Counted from the stretch's first letter, positions 1 through 9,179 are shown. The stretch: 64,000 nucleotides of DNA from UBA4459 sp963776205 (GCA_963776205.1 CAVZLR010000003.1:62001-126000), one strand, 5' to 3'. Numbers and translations are program-made. The notes: generated by a model not told the origin, from the letters alone.

Positions 1-1001
1 AGTTTTAAAAGTGCTTTTTCAGGCCTGGGCGAATTGATGATATATGACATCCCAAAAAGGTACATCATAAGCATGGAAACAAACACAAAACTGTTGATTA
101 GGCCTGAAGATATTGTATGTCTGCGGATTATTGATAGCAATAAGTTGAATGATAACGATGGTGAAAACGCTGTAGCAGGGCCTGATAAAAAATACTGAAT
201 GACAAACATACAGGTAAAAAGTAGAATTCCAAGCTGATAAAAATTGGTCAATTCGGGCAATACAAATACGTAAATGAGGGATGCCAGAATCATGGCGATG
301 ATAAATGGAATGATTAATTTGACTGTTTTTACTTGCTGTGCACCAGCAAAAATGAGAGCAAACACACCGCCCATAATATACCATGTAGCATGGCCAGGTG
401 GGTTCACATAAAACCAAATTATAAATCCAAAAACAATAGCCAGGAATACATAAAATAGAGCCTTTTAAATATTCAATGTCGAAAACAGGAAAGTTAAATC
501 CTGATTTTTTTTGAAGTTTAACTTCGCTATCACGGTTTTTTGTTAGGGTAGATTATCATCTGCGAGATTCATGGCGACATTTACCATTTCCCGGCTAATA
601 GCTTCAATATTATTCAGTTCGGCAACAATAATAGCAAGTGCTGCCTTGTCAAAATGTGAAATATCTGGTCGAGCTAAAGAATTAATCTGTCAGTTTTACA
701 TTCATGCACTTTTATTGAAGTCCTGATTGCCTGAAAGCAGACCTGACATTTCTGTAAATCTGTTGTTGATTTCCTTAAAAAAGTTATCGATATCGGTTCG
801 GTTTTGCTGCTTGTCGATTTTGGATAAATCTTCAATACCACCAAACAAACGGTCGAATGATTTAAGCAAGTTGTTGTTCAAACTTTCAAATTGATCCCAA
901 AGTGGTTTTAGTTCTTTGAACCTGGTAGCTTTCTGATCCCTCTGCTTTTAAAGATTGTCGAAATTGCCCCAATTGTTTCACCTGTAGCTGGGCCAATTCC
1001 T
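1..1001 (-). pseudogene. FUSC-family protein, frameshifted C-terminal part, runs off window
   Basis: This stretch continues the FUSC gene at 1002-1580, but in changing reading frames. Reading the minus strand, the frame moves near 1012 (continuing EDQLKELAQLQVKQLGQF), near 950 at an A-run (then WDQFESLNNNLLKSFDRLF), around 690-705, near 545, near 465, near 175 and near 105. Between breaks the translation is clearly protein-like: a cytoplasmic helical linker, then a second hydrophobic domain (LIIPFIIAMILASLIYVFV) and a hydrophilic tail. This matches the membrane-linker-membrane layout of FUSC/aromatic-acid-exporter-like proteins. It is either a decayed gene or a poorly polished stretch. The Cys-rich open frame at 19-417 is an out-of-frame reading and not a gene. 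Confidence 0.65.
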
Positions 1002-1580
1002 TTAACTGGTCTTCTTAACGGTTCCGTAGAGCACATTGTATACTTCCTGTAATAATTTGGTTTGGGTATCCAATAATTCGCTCACTGCCTTTTTAATGGC
1101 TCCGATATTGGTTCGTGGCCACAGAAAAACGGCAATGAGTGTGTAAACAACAATCCCCAGGATCGTTTCCAAAGTCCTGAAAACTGCGATATAAAAGCCT
1201 CCCGCTGAGGAAGGCCCGGCAGCTGTTATGACCAGGGTTACATAAGCGGCAACAAACCAAAAATATGATAGCTTTTTATTTGCAAGCATTTGATATGCAC
1301 CTAAAGACACCAAACTAGCTGTCAACAACATAAACAACCAACTATCTTGCGCACCCAACGAAATAATGGCAATTCCTGCAATACAAGCTAGAATTGTTCC
1401 CCAGATACGAAGCAAACCTTTCTGTAGTGATTCGCCACCTCCAGAGGTTGCGCTGATGGCCACCACCGACCATCCGGCCCAGCTTGGACTCAACCAATTT
1501 ACCTTCAGGGCAATGCCGTAAACCAGGGCAAAGGCCAAAGCAAATTTGAAGGCTTCTTTAAATTTGGTCGTTTTATCCAT
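1002..1580 (-). CDS. FUSC family membrane protein, N-terminal fragment
   Basis: Inner-membrane protein of 192 residues with about five hydrophobic segments in residues 10-160. It resembles the first membrane domain of FUSC proteins (relatives of the AaeB/YccS exporters): a short cytoplasmic start (MDKTTKFKEAFKFALAFAL), a Trp/Ser-rich loop near residues 28-50, and FLWPR at the end of the domain. Complete family members are about 350-700 residues. Here the frame closes at 1002 after a one-base shift and the rest lies in 1-1001. It is the last gene of a minus-strand run of envelope genes, 41 bp after the split AI-2E permease. The substrate cannot be predicted. Confidence 0.75.
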   Translation of the reverse strand: MDKTTKFKEAFKFALAFALVYGIALKVNWLSPSWAGWSVVAISATSGGGESLQKGLLRIWGTILACIAGIAIISLGAQDSWLFMLLTASLVSLGAYQMLANKKLSYFWFVAAYVTLVITAAGPSSAGGFYIAVFRTLETILGIVVYTLIAVFLWPRTNIGAIKKAVSELLDTQTKLLQEVYNVLYGTVKKTS

Positions 1581-1621
1581 TTACTGAGATACTTGTTCAG
1601 AAATAAACTCGGAATCGCTTA

Positions 1622-2071
1622 TTATACTTTATCCGTTTCAGTTCCTGAATTAATCCATCCTTCAAATAATTTATATCCGATCGACATGACGATTGCTCCG
1701 GTAAAGAGACCAATAAAGCCGGAGAACATGAATCCTCCAACAACCCCAATAAATATCACCAGCATGGGCACAGGTGCTCCCTTGCCCAGTAAAATTGGTT
1801 TAAATACGTTGTCGGATATTCCGGCAAGGAACAGGTAAATTGACCACAATGCTGCAGGAAAAATTTCTTTTCCTGAAAACAAATAAACCACAATTGGTAT
1901 AACGATTAGAGTTGGTGGTATTTGAAGTACAGCAAAGACAAATACCACTAGGGTCAATATTCCGGCATAGGGAACACCTGCCAGCAACAAGCCAATACCA
2001 ATAAAGAAGGCCTGGATTACAGCCACGCCAAGGACACCTCTCACTACATTCCCGACAGTCATTTTTGTCAT
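1622..2071 (-). CDS. AI-2E family transporter, C-terminal fragment
   Basis: C-terminal half of the permease whose first half is at 2082-2684. It carries the family's conserved GVLGVAVIQAFFIGIG segment and four to five further membrane helices ending near YKLFEGW. The reading frame extends upstream of the apparent Met as GDEFADMTKMT and joins the N-terminal fragment if one base is removed from the CCC run at 2088-2090 (plus strand). The repaired protein is about 345 residues, normal for the AI-2E/PerM family (Pfam PF01594). These permeases are often called autoinducer-2 exporters, but many act as Na+/H+ antiporters or are uncharacterised, so no substrate is assigned. Confidence 0.8.
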   Translation of the reverse strand: MTKMTVGNVVRGVLGVAVIQAFFIGIGLLLAGVPYAGILTLVVFVFAVLQIPPTLIVIPIVVYLFSGKEIFPAALWSIYLFLAGISDNVFKPILLGKGAPVPMLVIFIGVVGGFMFSGFIGLFTGAIVMSIGYKLFEGWINSGTETDKV

Positions 2072-2081
2072 GTCAGCAAAT

Positions 2082-2684
2082 TCATCTCCCTCTATTGCCA
2101 GCTAATTTTCTGAAAAATTTACGGATGCCTTCGCCTGCTCCACCAACAACCAATAGTATTCCGGCTATGATAAGTGCTGCCATCATCTGTAGTAAACCAC
2201 CGGCTGCACTTAGTATGCCTTTTGCTAACTTACTGGCAATACCAGCAAGCTGATCCTGATTTTTTGCTATGGTTTGTTTAAGGTTATCATGTGCATTCTG
2301 CCATCCGTCGTAAAGTTTTTCACCAACAATTGGCCAGTCCTTTACCTTTTCTGTAGGTGCAGGGATGGAAAGTGTACCATCATCATAACTTTGCTTGAGT
2401 ACCTTAATTTCATCAGAAAGTGAATCTACCAGCATAAATGATGGAATGAAAATAATGGCCAGGATTGAAACAACAATAATGAAAGAAGCCAGTTTGGGTT
2501 TGCCACCCATTTTTTTAGCCAGTTTATTGTGAAGTGGGTAAATTGCCAGTGCGAGTATCAGGCTCCACAATATGATGCTTACAAAGGGATACATAATAAG
2601 AAGACACCATGCTACAATTATCAATAAGATGAATAGGCGGATGGTGATGTCAAAAACTGAATTGTTCGATTCCATATTTTTCAT
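2082..2684 (-). CDS. AI-2E family transporter, N-terminal fragment
   Basis: First 200 residues of an AI-2E-family inner-membrane permease: two N-terminal helices (about residues 14-50), a third (about 63-85), a periplasmic loop with the conserved pattern of the family (about 90-150), and a helix near 160-185. The last residues, KLAGNRGR, precede a premature stop caused by one extra base in the GGG run (plus-strand CCC at 2088-2090). Correct reading gives KLAGNRGDEFADM and continues into 1622-2071. It lies 36 bp after its paralogue at 2721-3767, so the two permeases are a tandem pair in one operon. Confidence 0.8.
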   Translation of the reverse strand: MKNMESNNSVFDITIRLFILLIIVAWCLLIMYPFVSIILWSLILALAIYPLHNKLAKKMGGKPKLASFIIVVSILAIIFIPSFMLVDSLSDEIKVLKQSYDDGTLSIPAPTEKVKDWPIVGEKLYDGWQNAHDNLKQTIAKNQDQLAGIASKLAKGILSAAGGLLQMMAALIIAGILLVVGGAGEGIRKFFRKLAGNRGR

Positions 2685-2720
2685 TTCGTTGAATCTTTAA
2701 ACTTTAAATTTTTTCTCAAA

Positions 2721-3767
2721 TCATTTTTCCATATCCATTATTTCACCCTTCTCTGACAAAAGAACTGCCATATAACGGGTAGAAGGAATCTGGCTCAGGA
2801 TTATTACCAATACTGCAGTAACCGGCACAGCCAGTATCATGCCTACCAAACCCCAGATCATTCCCCAGAAGGCTAGCGAAACTATCACAATCACAGATCC
2901 AAGATTTGTGCCTTTACCCATCATTTTAGGTTCAACAAAATTTCCCAGGATTATCTGTACGCCTTCCATAGCTGCAAAAACATACACAAATTGCATCAGA
3001 TCACTGGTGATTAACACAGCAAAGATTGCCGGGAAAAGTGAAGAAATCAATGGTCCGATGTAAGGAATGAAATTAAAAATGAAAATTAAAAATGACCATA
3101 GGAAAGCATACTCAACTCCCATAACCAACAGGATGATATAACTTATAACACCGGTAATCAGGCTGATGGCTGTCTTTTGCCAGATATAAGAACGAATGGC
3201 ATGGCTGATATCGCCTAAATTGTTTACGAACTTTTTGTATTCTTTCCCCTTTTTTGGAAACAGGGATTCAAATTTCAGCTTTCGTGAAGTATCTTCTATT
3301 AGAAAGAAGATTACATAAACGAGCACAATAACAACATTAGCAGAAAAGCCTGAAAGAGAATTCACAAGATCCGAAGCCATCCCTGTGAAGTTGAGACCAT
3401 TAATCCATTTTTGAAGCTGATCCGCATATTTTGGATCGTTGAAAAATGCACTTATCTCATCAAAATATTTATTCAGATTAGATATGTATTCAGGCATGGA
3501 TGCAACGATGCCCTGTAGATTCATGATTAACAATTCAACCACCAGATAAGTAAATATAAATATAATCAGAAAGGACAGTATACTCCTTATACTTCCGGGA
3601 AGTGCCCTGCCTTTTATAGTAATTTTCCCGAGCGCTTCTTTTAATTGATTAATAATAAACCAGACAAGAATGGCAATAACAAATGGTTTGATGATACTGG
3701 CAAAAAAGATTAATCCAAGTATTACCAGGGTAATGGAGCCCAAGTGAATAAAATATTGATGATGCAC
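2721..3767 (-). CDS. AI-2E family transporter (PF01594)
   Basis: Intact 348-residue inner-membrane permease with the usual AI-2E family layout: two pairs of N-terminal helices (about residues 9-35 and 58-88), a periplasmic loop (about 90-150), a central helix pair, and the conserved C-terminal block FIFNFIPYIGPLISSLFPAI followed by GNFVEPKMMGKG, a signature of the family. The start is GTG (3765-3767) because no ATG precedes the first helix. It shares family, but not close sequence identity, with the split permease immediately downstream. Substrate is unknown. The neighbouring channel and HdeD genes suggest an envelope-stress or ion-homeostasis role, which is inference only. Confidence 0.88.
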   Translation of the reverse strand: MHHQYFIHLGSITLVILGLIFFASIIKPFVIAILVWFIINQLKEALGKITIKGRALPGSIRSILSFLIIFIFTYLVVELLIMNLQGIVASMPEYISNLNKYFDEISAFFNDPKYADQLQKWINGLNFTGMASDLVNSLSGFSANVVIVLVYVIFFLIEDTSRKLKFESLFPKKGKEYKKFVNNLGDISHAIRSYIWQKTAISLITGVISYIILLVMGVEYAFLWSFLIFIFNFIPYIGPLISSLFPAIFAVLITSDLMQFVYVFAAMEGVQIILGNFVEPKMMGKGTNLGSVIVIVSLAFWGMIWGLVGMILAVPVTAVLVIILSQIPSTRYMAVLLSEKGEIMDMEK

Positions 3768-3868
3768 TGGTTTTTGGTATTAAGGATTCGTTTTCCATAA
3801 AGCGTACTAATTGATTAACTCACTCAGGAGATATGACATATTGGTTATAGGCATTATAAGGTTATCAT

Positions 3869-4288
3869 TTATTTACTGGATTTAAAGTAGAATCTTTGAA
3901 CGGCTGCAATGATTATAGCTGTTGACCAACCAAAAATAATAATGCCGTTTGCAGCTTCAAGGGAGGCTAGTAATCTATAAGTCTCAGAAAGTGTAACGTC
4001 TCCGTAACCCAATGTGGTAAAAGTTACAATTGAGAAATAAAGGGCTTCTTCAAAATATTCGATAGCACCTAAAAAAATATACGTAATAGCCCAGAAAAGC
4101 GATTCAATTAAGGAAGCTCCAACCATAATAAGTACGATAATTGAAATCCACAACACTTTTAAATTTGATTTAAGATGAGCAATAGCTCCGTATTTTGTTG
4201 CAAGTTCCATCGTAAATCTTGTTGCCAGTGCATGAATAAAAATGCAAATGACTATTAAAATACAACCAATTAAAATACTAAAAACCAT
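3869..4288 (-). CDS. Potassium channel-like protein (Ion_trans_2)
   Basis: Small inner-membrane protein of 139 residues with an N-terminal helix (about 1-22), a helix at about 47-70, a pore loop carrying the K+ selectivity-filter signature TTLGYGD at residues 91-97, and a final helix (about 108-130). This matches the two-helix pore module of PF07885 with one or two extra N-terminal helices. There is no RCK/TrkA regulatory domain. It begins 13 bp after the stop of the TapB-like gene, so the two are probably co-transcribed. As a homotetramer it would conduct K+ passively. Gating is unknown. Confidence 0.85.
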   Translation of the reverse strand: MVFSILIGCILIVICIFIHALATRFTMELATKYGAIAHLKSNLKVLWISIIVLIMVGASLIESLFWAITYIFLGAIEYFEEALYFSIVTFTTLGYGDVTLSETYRLLASLEAANGIIIFGWSTAIIIAAVQRFYFKSSK

Positions 4289-4301
4289 GCTTGACTACCT
4301 T

Positions 4302-4997
4302 TTACTTTTTCAATTCAACAAGTTGGCTGGAACTTTTTAGCATGCCTTTCTTGTTAAAGTTTTCGGTTTTTATTTTACCAATACCCTCAGAAACATATTC
4401 AACAATTTCGTATTTTTTCTTGAATAAGCCCTTTACTTGCAAATCGTATGTAATTTTAAAACATTCAAAAGTACCTGCAGGAACGCTTACGGATTCAATA
4501 TTAACTACTTTTCTATTGGTTACTTTTGCATCATAGGTTTTCATAATAGCCCCTAACTCAGCTTTTGAAATAGAAAATGAGGCGTCTGGCAAGTTTTGAC
4601 CTACTGATAACTTTGCTGGATAAACCATACCTGTAGTATCAATAAATATATACAAGTCGTCATATTCTTTCATCTTTTCAGGATCGGTAAAACTTCCCAT
4701 CATAATATTAAATTTTCCGTCTTCACATTTTATATCATATTCCCGATATGAAACAGGAACGTCTTTAGCATCAGAAATCGTAGTTTTAACACTGTAAATA
4801 ATAGCTCCTGAACCTAGTGTATTCAGATCTAAGCATGTTGTGCTGGATTTGACAGTGACCTTCCCCTTGGAATCTAAGTTCTCATACCCAAGAACCATAC
4901 CTTTAGTCATGGCAAAGGAATTACAGTACTGCGCATTTACCATGCTTATACTGCTGAATGCAAAGATAAAAACGAATAAAAGCTTCTTGTTGTTCAT
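4302..4997 (-). CDS. TapB-like secreted protein (DUF3108-like)
   Basis: 231 residues with a clear signal peptide (MNNKKLLFVFIFAFSSISMVNA, cleavage before QYC). The mature part begins with the pattern of TapB/DUF3108-like proteins: an opening Cys-containing segment, GMVLGYENLDSKGKVT, and later the motif VPAGTFECFKI (about residues 171-181) that recurs in this group. Such proteins are predicted periplasmic, all-beta and of unknown role. The promoter-like TATATTTG lies 28 nt upstream of the ATG and the K+ channel gene follows 13 bp downstream, which indicates a two-gene unit or the head of the longer run of transporter genes. Confidence 0.75.
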   Translation of the reverse strand: MNNKKLLFVFIFAFSSISMVNAQYCNSFAMTKGMVLGYENLDSKGKVTVKSSTTCLDLNTLGSGAIIYSVKTTISDAKDVPVSYREYDIKCEDGKFNIMMGSFTDPEKMKEYDDLYIFIDTTGMVYPAKLSVGQNLPDASFSISKAELGAIMKTYDAKVTNRKVVNIESVSVPAGTFECFKITYDLQVKGLFKKKYEIVEYVSEGIGKIKTENFNKKGMLKSSSQLVELKK

Positions 4998-5024
4998 GGA
5001 AATGTTGTTAATGTATATTTCTCA

Positions 5025-5032
5025 CAAATATA
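5025..5032 (-). promoter_or_regulatory. Putative -7 promoter element (TATATTTG) for the TapB-like gene
   Basis: Matches the Bacteroidota -7 consensus TAnnTTTG and lies 28 nt before the ATG at 4997. No convincing -33 TTTG is asserted. Confidence 0.5.
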
Positions 5033-5136
5033 TAGTTTATGTACTAGATCCTTCAAATCCAGCCATGCAGGTTTTGCGTCACACTAACACTAAAAACCCA
5101 TGACCGGATTTAAAAGATTTTAAACGTCCTTTTTAT

Positions 5137-5682
5137 TTAGTTAACAGCAGCGTTCAGCTTTTTGAGCCTGAGCGAAACAGCAATGTTTACAATGCCAAGA
5201 ATTAGTAATCCCAGCCCAATCCAAATGGTGATGGTAACAGCACCGGCAAAGAAGTTGGTCATCACAAACCAGCCGAAAAGCACAGTTAAGACTCCACCAA
5301 GCAAACCTAGCCACCAGTTGCTGTCGCCTTCTTTTTTGTTTTTAAATGAGCCACTAAAAATCATTACTCCATAAACAATCATCCAGAAGCCCACAATAAA
5401 TGGGAATATAGCTGCAGTGATGCCCGGGTTGGATAGCAATACAAATGCAAAAATTACGTCAATAATACCTTCGGCAAGGCGCCAACCCCAGTTTTCATCA
5501 ACATCCTTAACCATAATGGAAGCAATAATCAAAAAGATGCCTGTTAACAAAAGTGCAATTCCTATGAATACTGCTAAACCTACAAGTGATTCAACCGGAT
5601 GCCTGAATACAAAAAATGATAAAACAATTAAAACGATTCCTTTTAGTAGCATTAGCCACCAGTTCTTTGCTTTTTCTCTCAT
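5137..5682 (-). CDS. hdeD: HdeD family membrane protein (DUF308)
   Basis: 181-residue inner-membrane protein with six hydrophobic helices arranged as three repeated pairs, the layout of HdeD/DUF308 proteins. The pattern NWWLMLLKGIVLIVLSFFVF near the start and NWGWRLAEGIIDVIFAFVLL in the middle are the family's recurring W-x(n)-EG-I-DVIF units. HdeD was named for acid resistance in Escherichia coli; homologues elsewhere are associated with stress but poorly characterised. The gene has a 226-bp upstream gap with no clear TAnnTTTG element, and stands alone between the outer-membrane protein gene and the TapB/channel pair. Confidence 0.85.
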   Translation of the reverse strand: MREKAKNWWLMLLKGIVLIVLSFFVFRHPVESLVGLAVFIGIALLLTGIFLIIASIMVKDVDENWGWRLAEGIIDVIFAFVLLSNPGITAAIFPFIVGFWMIVYGVMIFSGSFKNKKEGDSNWWLGLLGGVLTVLFGWFVMTNFFAGAVTITIWIGLGLLILGIVNIAVSLRLKKLNAAVN

Positions 5683-5909
5683 AATAAATAGTTGTTAAAT
5701 GGTTAAAATTAAATGAATTAAAGTTATTAATTATTGTGTTAACTTGGTTTATCTGATGTTCTTTTTCTATTTATTACCAAAGTAATACTTTTAGTAATGA
5801 AACTAAAATTAGTTGGATAAATTTAAGCCTTTTAGTCTACATCAAAGTCATTTTTGATCTTCAGGAGAAGGGATTGCTGTAAATAAACTTAAAAATATAC
5901 TTAGTGTAA

Positions 5910-6548
5910 TTATTCCGAAGGAAGGTTTATTGATAAGTACAATACGATATACTGATTATCAGAACCGGGATTATACCAATAGGCAGTTAACCCCAGCCAT
6001 TTATAGCCACCCCCTAACATTGGCCCACTTTGGAACTCGAGTTCACCCTGGTATAAGCGCGTCCGCTGTGTGCTAATCCCAAACCATAACCAATCAAGTG
6101 GAATGTAAGTGAGATCTGTCCAGTTGTAATAATAATTATCTTCTTTTCCCTTAAAGTCAAATACATACTCTGATGCGGAGTTGAAATTGAAATTAAAGTA
6201 ATCGAAATTAAGTTCCAAACCCGGAGAAATGCCATTGATACTTCCAACAAGGCCACCAAGCATAGGCGTTATTGTGTATTGAAACTTTTTTCCTCCTTCA
6301 AAGTTATACCCAAACCAGGCTGAAAAAGTATTGATATCTTCATAATTGTATCTTCCTTCCAGGTGCAACCAGCCTTTATCAACACCGTAAATCGGCGAAA
6401 AAATAAAATCATCGGGCATAAAATAAAACCATCCCTCAATATCGTGGTTCCACCTCGGTTTTGATAATGTATCTGCTTCCTGCGCAAGCACATTAAAACA
6501 GCTCAGCAAGGTAATAATCATCAAAAAAGAATAGATAAGTTTTTTCAT
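5910..6548 (-). CDS. Hypothetical outer-membrane or periplasmic beta-rich protein
   Basis: 212 residues with a signal peptide (about residues 1-22, ending NVLAQE). The mature protein is rich in Tyr, Phe, Trp and alternating polar/hydrophobic strands (WLHLEGRYNYEDINTFSAWF, GPMLGGGYKWLGLTAYWY), typical of an outer-membrane beta-barrel, and ends with a strand (YIVLYLSINLPSE). No named family is recognised. Its ATG overlaps the stop of the upstream VIT1-like gene by four bases (ATGA at 6545-6548 on the minus strand), so translation of the two is probably coupled. Confidence 0.7.
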   Translation of the reverse strand: MKKLIYSFLMIITLLSCFNVLAQEADTLSKPRWNHDIEGWFYFMPDDFIFSPIYGVDKGWLHLEGRYNYEDINTFSAWFGYNFEGGKKFQYTITPMLGGLVGSINGISPGLELNFDYFNFNFNSASEYVFDFKGKEDNYYYNWTDLTYIPLDWLWFGISTQRTRLYQGELEFQSGPMLGGGYKWLGLTAYWYNPGSDNQYIVLYLSINLPSE

Positions 6549-7222
6549 CCGCCCAATAACATGGTAAGTGCAACTAAAAATATTCCAATACCAGTGTAGG
6601 TAATAGCTGTTCTAAAAGGTCTTAATCCTGAGTATTTGGCAAGCGCATATCCTGCGGCAAACATCAGTACAAGTGCTACCCCATTTGAAACCCTCATGGC
6701 CACGGCTACATCATTAAACAAGAGAAAAGGAAGAGCGACTGGGAATGTGCTGAGAAATACCAATAAAAAAATCTCAAATGCTATCAATAAATCTTTTATG
6801 GTAAGCACATGTTTTATATTTGGATCAGGCAGTTTTTTAATTTTATCACCCAGGCTATCAATTTCATTGTCATCCAACAGGTCAGAAATCAATGGTGAAA
6901 TACTATCTCTGATGATTTTACGCGAATCAACATTCGATTTGGCTTCTTTTACATTTCTGATCTGTTTGAAATTATAGTTGCGGCCAATTACCGTGTCCAT
7001 GGTTCCCATTATAGCATCGACTAAACCCCAGGCAAAATTACAACCTAATGCTGCCCATATTAATTGTTCCAAATCCTGGCTTCCGGCTGTTGATACACTT
7101 ATAGTTCCTGTGAAAGTAAGCACCATGATCAACCCGAAAAGCACCTCTGATAAGCGGTCAGGTGGGTCGAGTGCGGTCCATTCTTTAAGATTGGATTTCC
7201 AGAAATCATTGCTTGTACCCAT
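6545..7222 (-). CDS. VIT1/CCC1-like membrane protein
   Basis: 225-residue inner-membrane protein with two helices near residues 26-75, a soluble stretch rich in charged residues (about 80-145) and three helices in the C-terminal third. The segment DRLSEVLFGLIMVLTFTGT and the downstream WGLVDAIMGTM resemble the first helices of vacuolar iron transporter (VIT1/CCC1) family proteins, including the conserved acidic residues. Family members move Fe2+ or Mn2+, but this divergent branch is uncharacterised. It is coupled by a four-base overlap to a beta-rich exported protein, an unusual partner. Confidence 0.65.
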   Translation of the reverse strand: MGTSNDFWKSNLKEWTALDPPDRLSEVLFGLIMVLTFTGTISVSTAGSQDLEQLIWAALGCNFAWGLVDAIMGTMDTVIGRNYNFKQIRNVKEAKSNVDSRKIIRDSISPLISDLLDDNEIDSLGDKIKKLPDPNIKHVLTIKDLLIAFEIFLLVFLSTFPVALPFLLFNDVAVAMRVSNGVALVLMFAAGYALAKYSGLRPFRTAITYTGIGIFLVALTMLLGG

Positions 7223-7300
7223 AGTTAGAAAACAAAAAAATTCACAATTGGAAGAGAGCTTTAATAATCTGCAAATTTGAAAATAAAAAACAACAAATTA

Positions 7301-8250
7301 TCAATCGAACCAACCTTTCCTATAGAAATAAACTAACAAGCCGCCAGCCAACCAACGAAAACTAACCAGACAAAGAGATAGCCATATTTCCATTCCAATT
7401 CAGGCATGTGGATAAAATTCATTCCATAAACACCGGCTATAAATGTGAGCGGAACAAAAACAGCCTGAATAATCGTAAGCACATTTATTTTCCTGGTGGA
7501 CTTTTCCTGTTGATAAAGCATAAATTGCAACCTCAGCGACTCCGCTTTCTTTTCCAGCCTTTGCATAGCTTTATCCAGGGGTTCAAACCCTTTGATTGTG
7601 TCGCGCGTTTGTTGAAGTTCTTCCTGCTTTTGGTTTGCAGAACTAAGTGAAGCCAGCATTCCAAAGCCAACATATTGGTCCTCTATGATGTCCGACAATT
7701 GATTGATATCCCGTTCGCAAGACATCAAATCATTTGATGAAATTTCTTCAGGGCCATTCGCCAGCAACTGTTCAAACTCCTGAAGGCGGTTGCGTGCAGC
7801 GCTCATGTTCACATTATTTTGGGCCAATGTTTTAACTGCTAAAACGTAAAACAAGAAATTACCGATGGAAGAATGTTTCTTTTCAGAATAAGTAGAAATG
7901 TTTCTTTCATTAAATAAATCATTCTTTAGTGGAACAATAGTGATAATCAACTCATTTTCCACTATCACCGATACGTAATCAGTCTTATAGATATTTACTG
8001 CATTTGATATAGAAAGGTTTAAAATGAATATGCTTTTAAATGAATTGGAAAATGGGTGTGTTTCCGGGTGTTCAATACAATCCAGGATATCATGATAATT
8101 GTTTAGTTTAGAAAAATAATCAGCAACATCCTTGCGGCTTTCAGAGCGGATATCAATCCAGTCAGTATTATTATTCCAATCTTCAGGTTTTATATCCTGC
8201 TTAACCTGATTGATTGTATTGTTTTCAAGCTTGTAAAAAGTAATATCCAT
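7301..8250 (-). CDS. corA: CorA family Mg2+/divalent cation transporter (3' frameshift)
   Basis: Inner-membrane channel of the CorA family. The large cytoplasmic N-terminal domain (about residues 1-240) ends in a long helix, then the first membrane helix, the family signature YGMNF (GMN at about residues 276-278) with the usual MPE loop, and the second helix. The continuous frame stops at 7333 after GWLAAC, but the next frame reads LLVYFYRKGWFD and a stop at 7301-7303. That is exactly the basic tail expected of CorA, so a base is missing in the CCGCC run near 7341-7345. A TACATTTG element lies 22 nt upstream. Transport of Mg2+ (or Co2+/Ni2+/Zn2+) is known for the family. Confidence 0.85.
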
Positions 8251-8271
8251 ATTGAGTTTCTAAATTAAATT

Positions 8272-8279
8272 CAAATGTA
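8272..8279 (-). promoter_or_regulatory. Putative -7 promoter element (TACATTTG) for corA
   Basis: Matches TAnnTTTG 22 nt upstream of the corA ATG at 8250, in the 36-bp gap after the outer-membrane protein gene. Confidence 0.5.
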
Positions 8280-8285
8280 GAATTT

Positions 8286-9179
8286 TTAAAAAAAGAAAGA
8301 CAAGCCAATAGCAGGCCCCCTGAAATTGTAGTCGACAACTGTATTTATGTCATCTGAAGGGAATTCCATTCTGACATCAAACTCCTGGTAGCTTAAGGTT
8401 ATGCCTAACCAATGGATAGGCCTGGCCATAAGCGAAAGGTTAAAGTTATGCAAAGAACCGCCAAATGTGCTGGTATGCAGCGAAAAGAAACCTACATCCC
8501 CATTCAGGTAAAGCCATTTATTCAGCTTGAAAGATGCAACTAGCCCAAAATTTGGCAAAGGTGCTATAAGTTCAACATTTGAGTTAATAGTTCCCTGATC
8601 TGATTTCACACCCGTTTCTAAAAACATAAAGTATACATTAAAATAAAAACCCAGGAATGAATTTGGTTGTCTTAAAACTGAAAATAAATAACCAGCACTT
8701 ATAACTTGAGTATTGAAATATACTTCAATGTCTGTTCCTGCTGGAATGGTGTCGTTTTTAAAAATAAATTGGCGATCAGTTTGGGAATTTTCTGACCTGT
8801 TGATACCATAATATTGGGCATAAATACCACTGCGAGGTGTAATCCTGTATAAAAATGAGCCAGTAAAAAAGAAACTGTTTGATGGCAACCCAAGGTTGTT
8901 TTCAAAGCTGAGCGTTGAACTTAAATTTCCTTGCGGCAATTCAAATGATACCTCAGTATCAAGAAAGGCATAAACGTAGCTTGTCTTAATACCAAAGCGA
9001 TTGTGGCTGTGTCGAAGTTGAATCCTCTCCTCCTTCCTTTCCACTTTTTTGGCTTCCTTATCCTTGACGCTATCATTAACTACAAAATATGTTGAATAAT
9101 CAATCTGCATAGCACTTACATTCAGGCTAACAAAAAGTATCATCAACAAAAAGATCAGTTTATAAAGACCGTTTTCCAT
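8286..9179 (-). CDS. Hypothetical outer-membrane beta-barrel protein
   Basis: About 297 residues when started at the ATG at 9177-9179, which precedes a good signal peptide (MENGLYKLIFLLMILFVSLNVSA). A longer TTG-initiated reading from 9206 is less likely. After a charged Lys/Glu segment (about residues 35-60) the protein consists of amphipathic strands and ends in FRGPAIGLSFFF, a terminal aromatic strand suited to recognition by the outer-membrane insertion machinery. No named family is recognised. It precedes corA by 36 bp in the same direction and is the first gene of the minus-strand run. Confidence 0.7.
   Translation of the reverse strand: MENGLYKLIFLLMILFVSLNVSAMQIDYSTYFVVNDSVKDKEAKKVERKEERIQLRHSHNRFGIKTSYVYAFLDTEVSFELPQGNLSSTLSFENNLGLPSNSFFFTGSFLYRITPRSGIYAQYYGINRSENSQTDRQFIFKNDTIPAGTDIEVYFNTQVISAGYLFSVLRQPNSFLGFYFNVYFMFLETGVKSDQGTINSNVELIAPLPNFGLVASFKLNKWLYLNGDVGFFSLHTSTFGGSLHNFNLSLMARPIHWLGITLSYQEFDVRMEFPSDDINTVVDYNFRGPAIGLSFFF

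Noticed and set aside
19..417. A 132-codon minus-strand frame rich in Cys, Tyr and His
   Set aside because: It is an alternative reading of the FUSC membrane domain; other frames of the same strand give hydrophobic FUSC-like helices.
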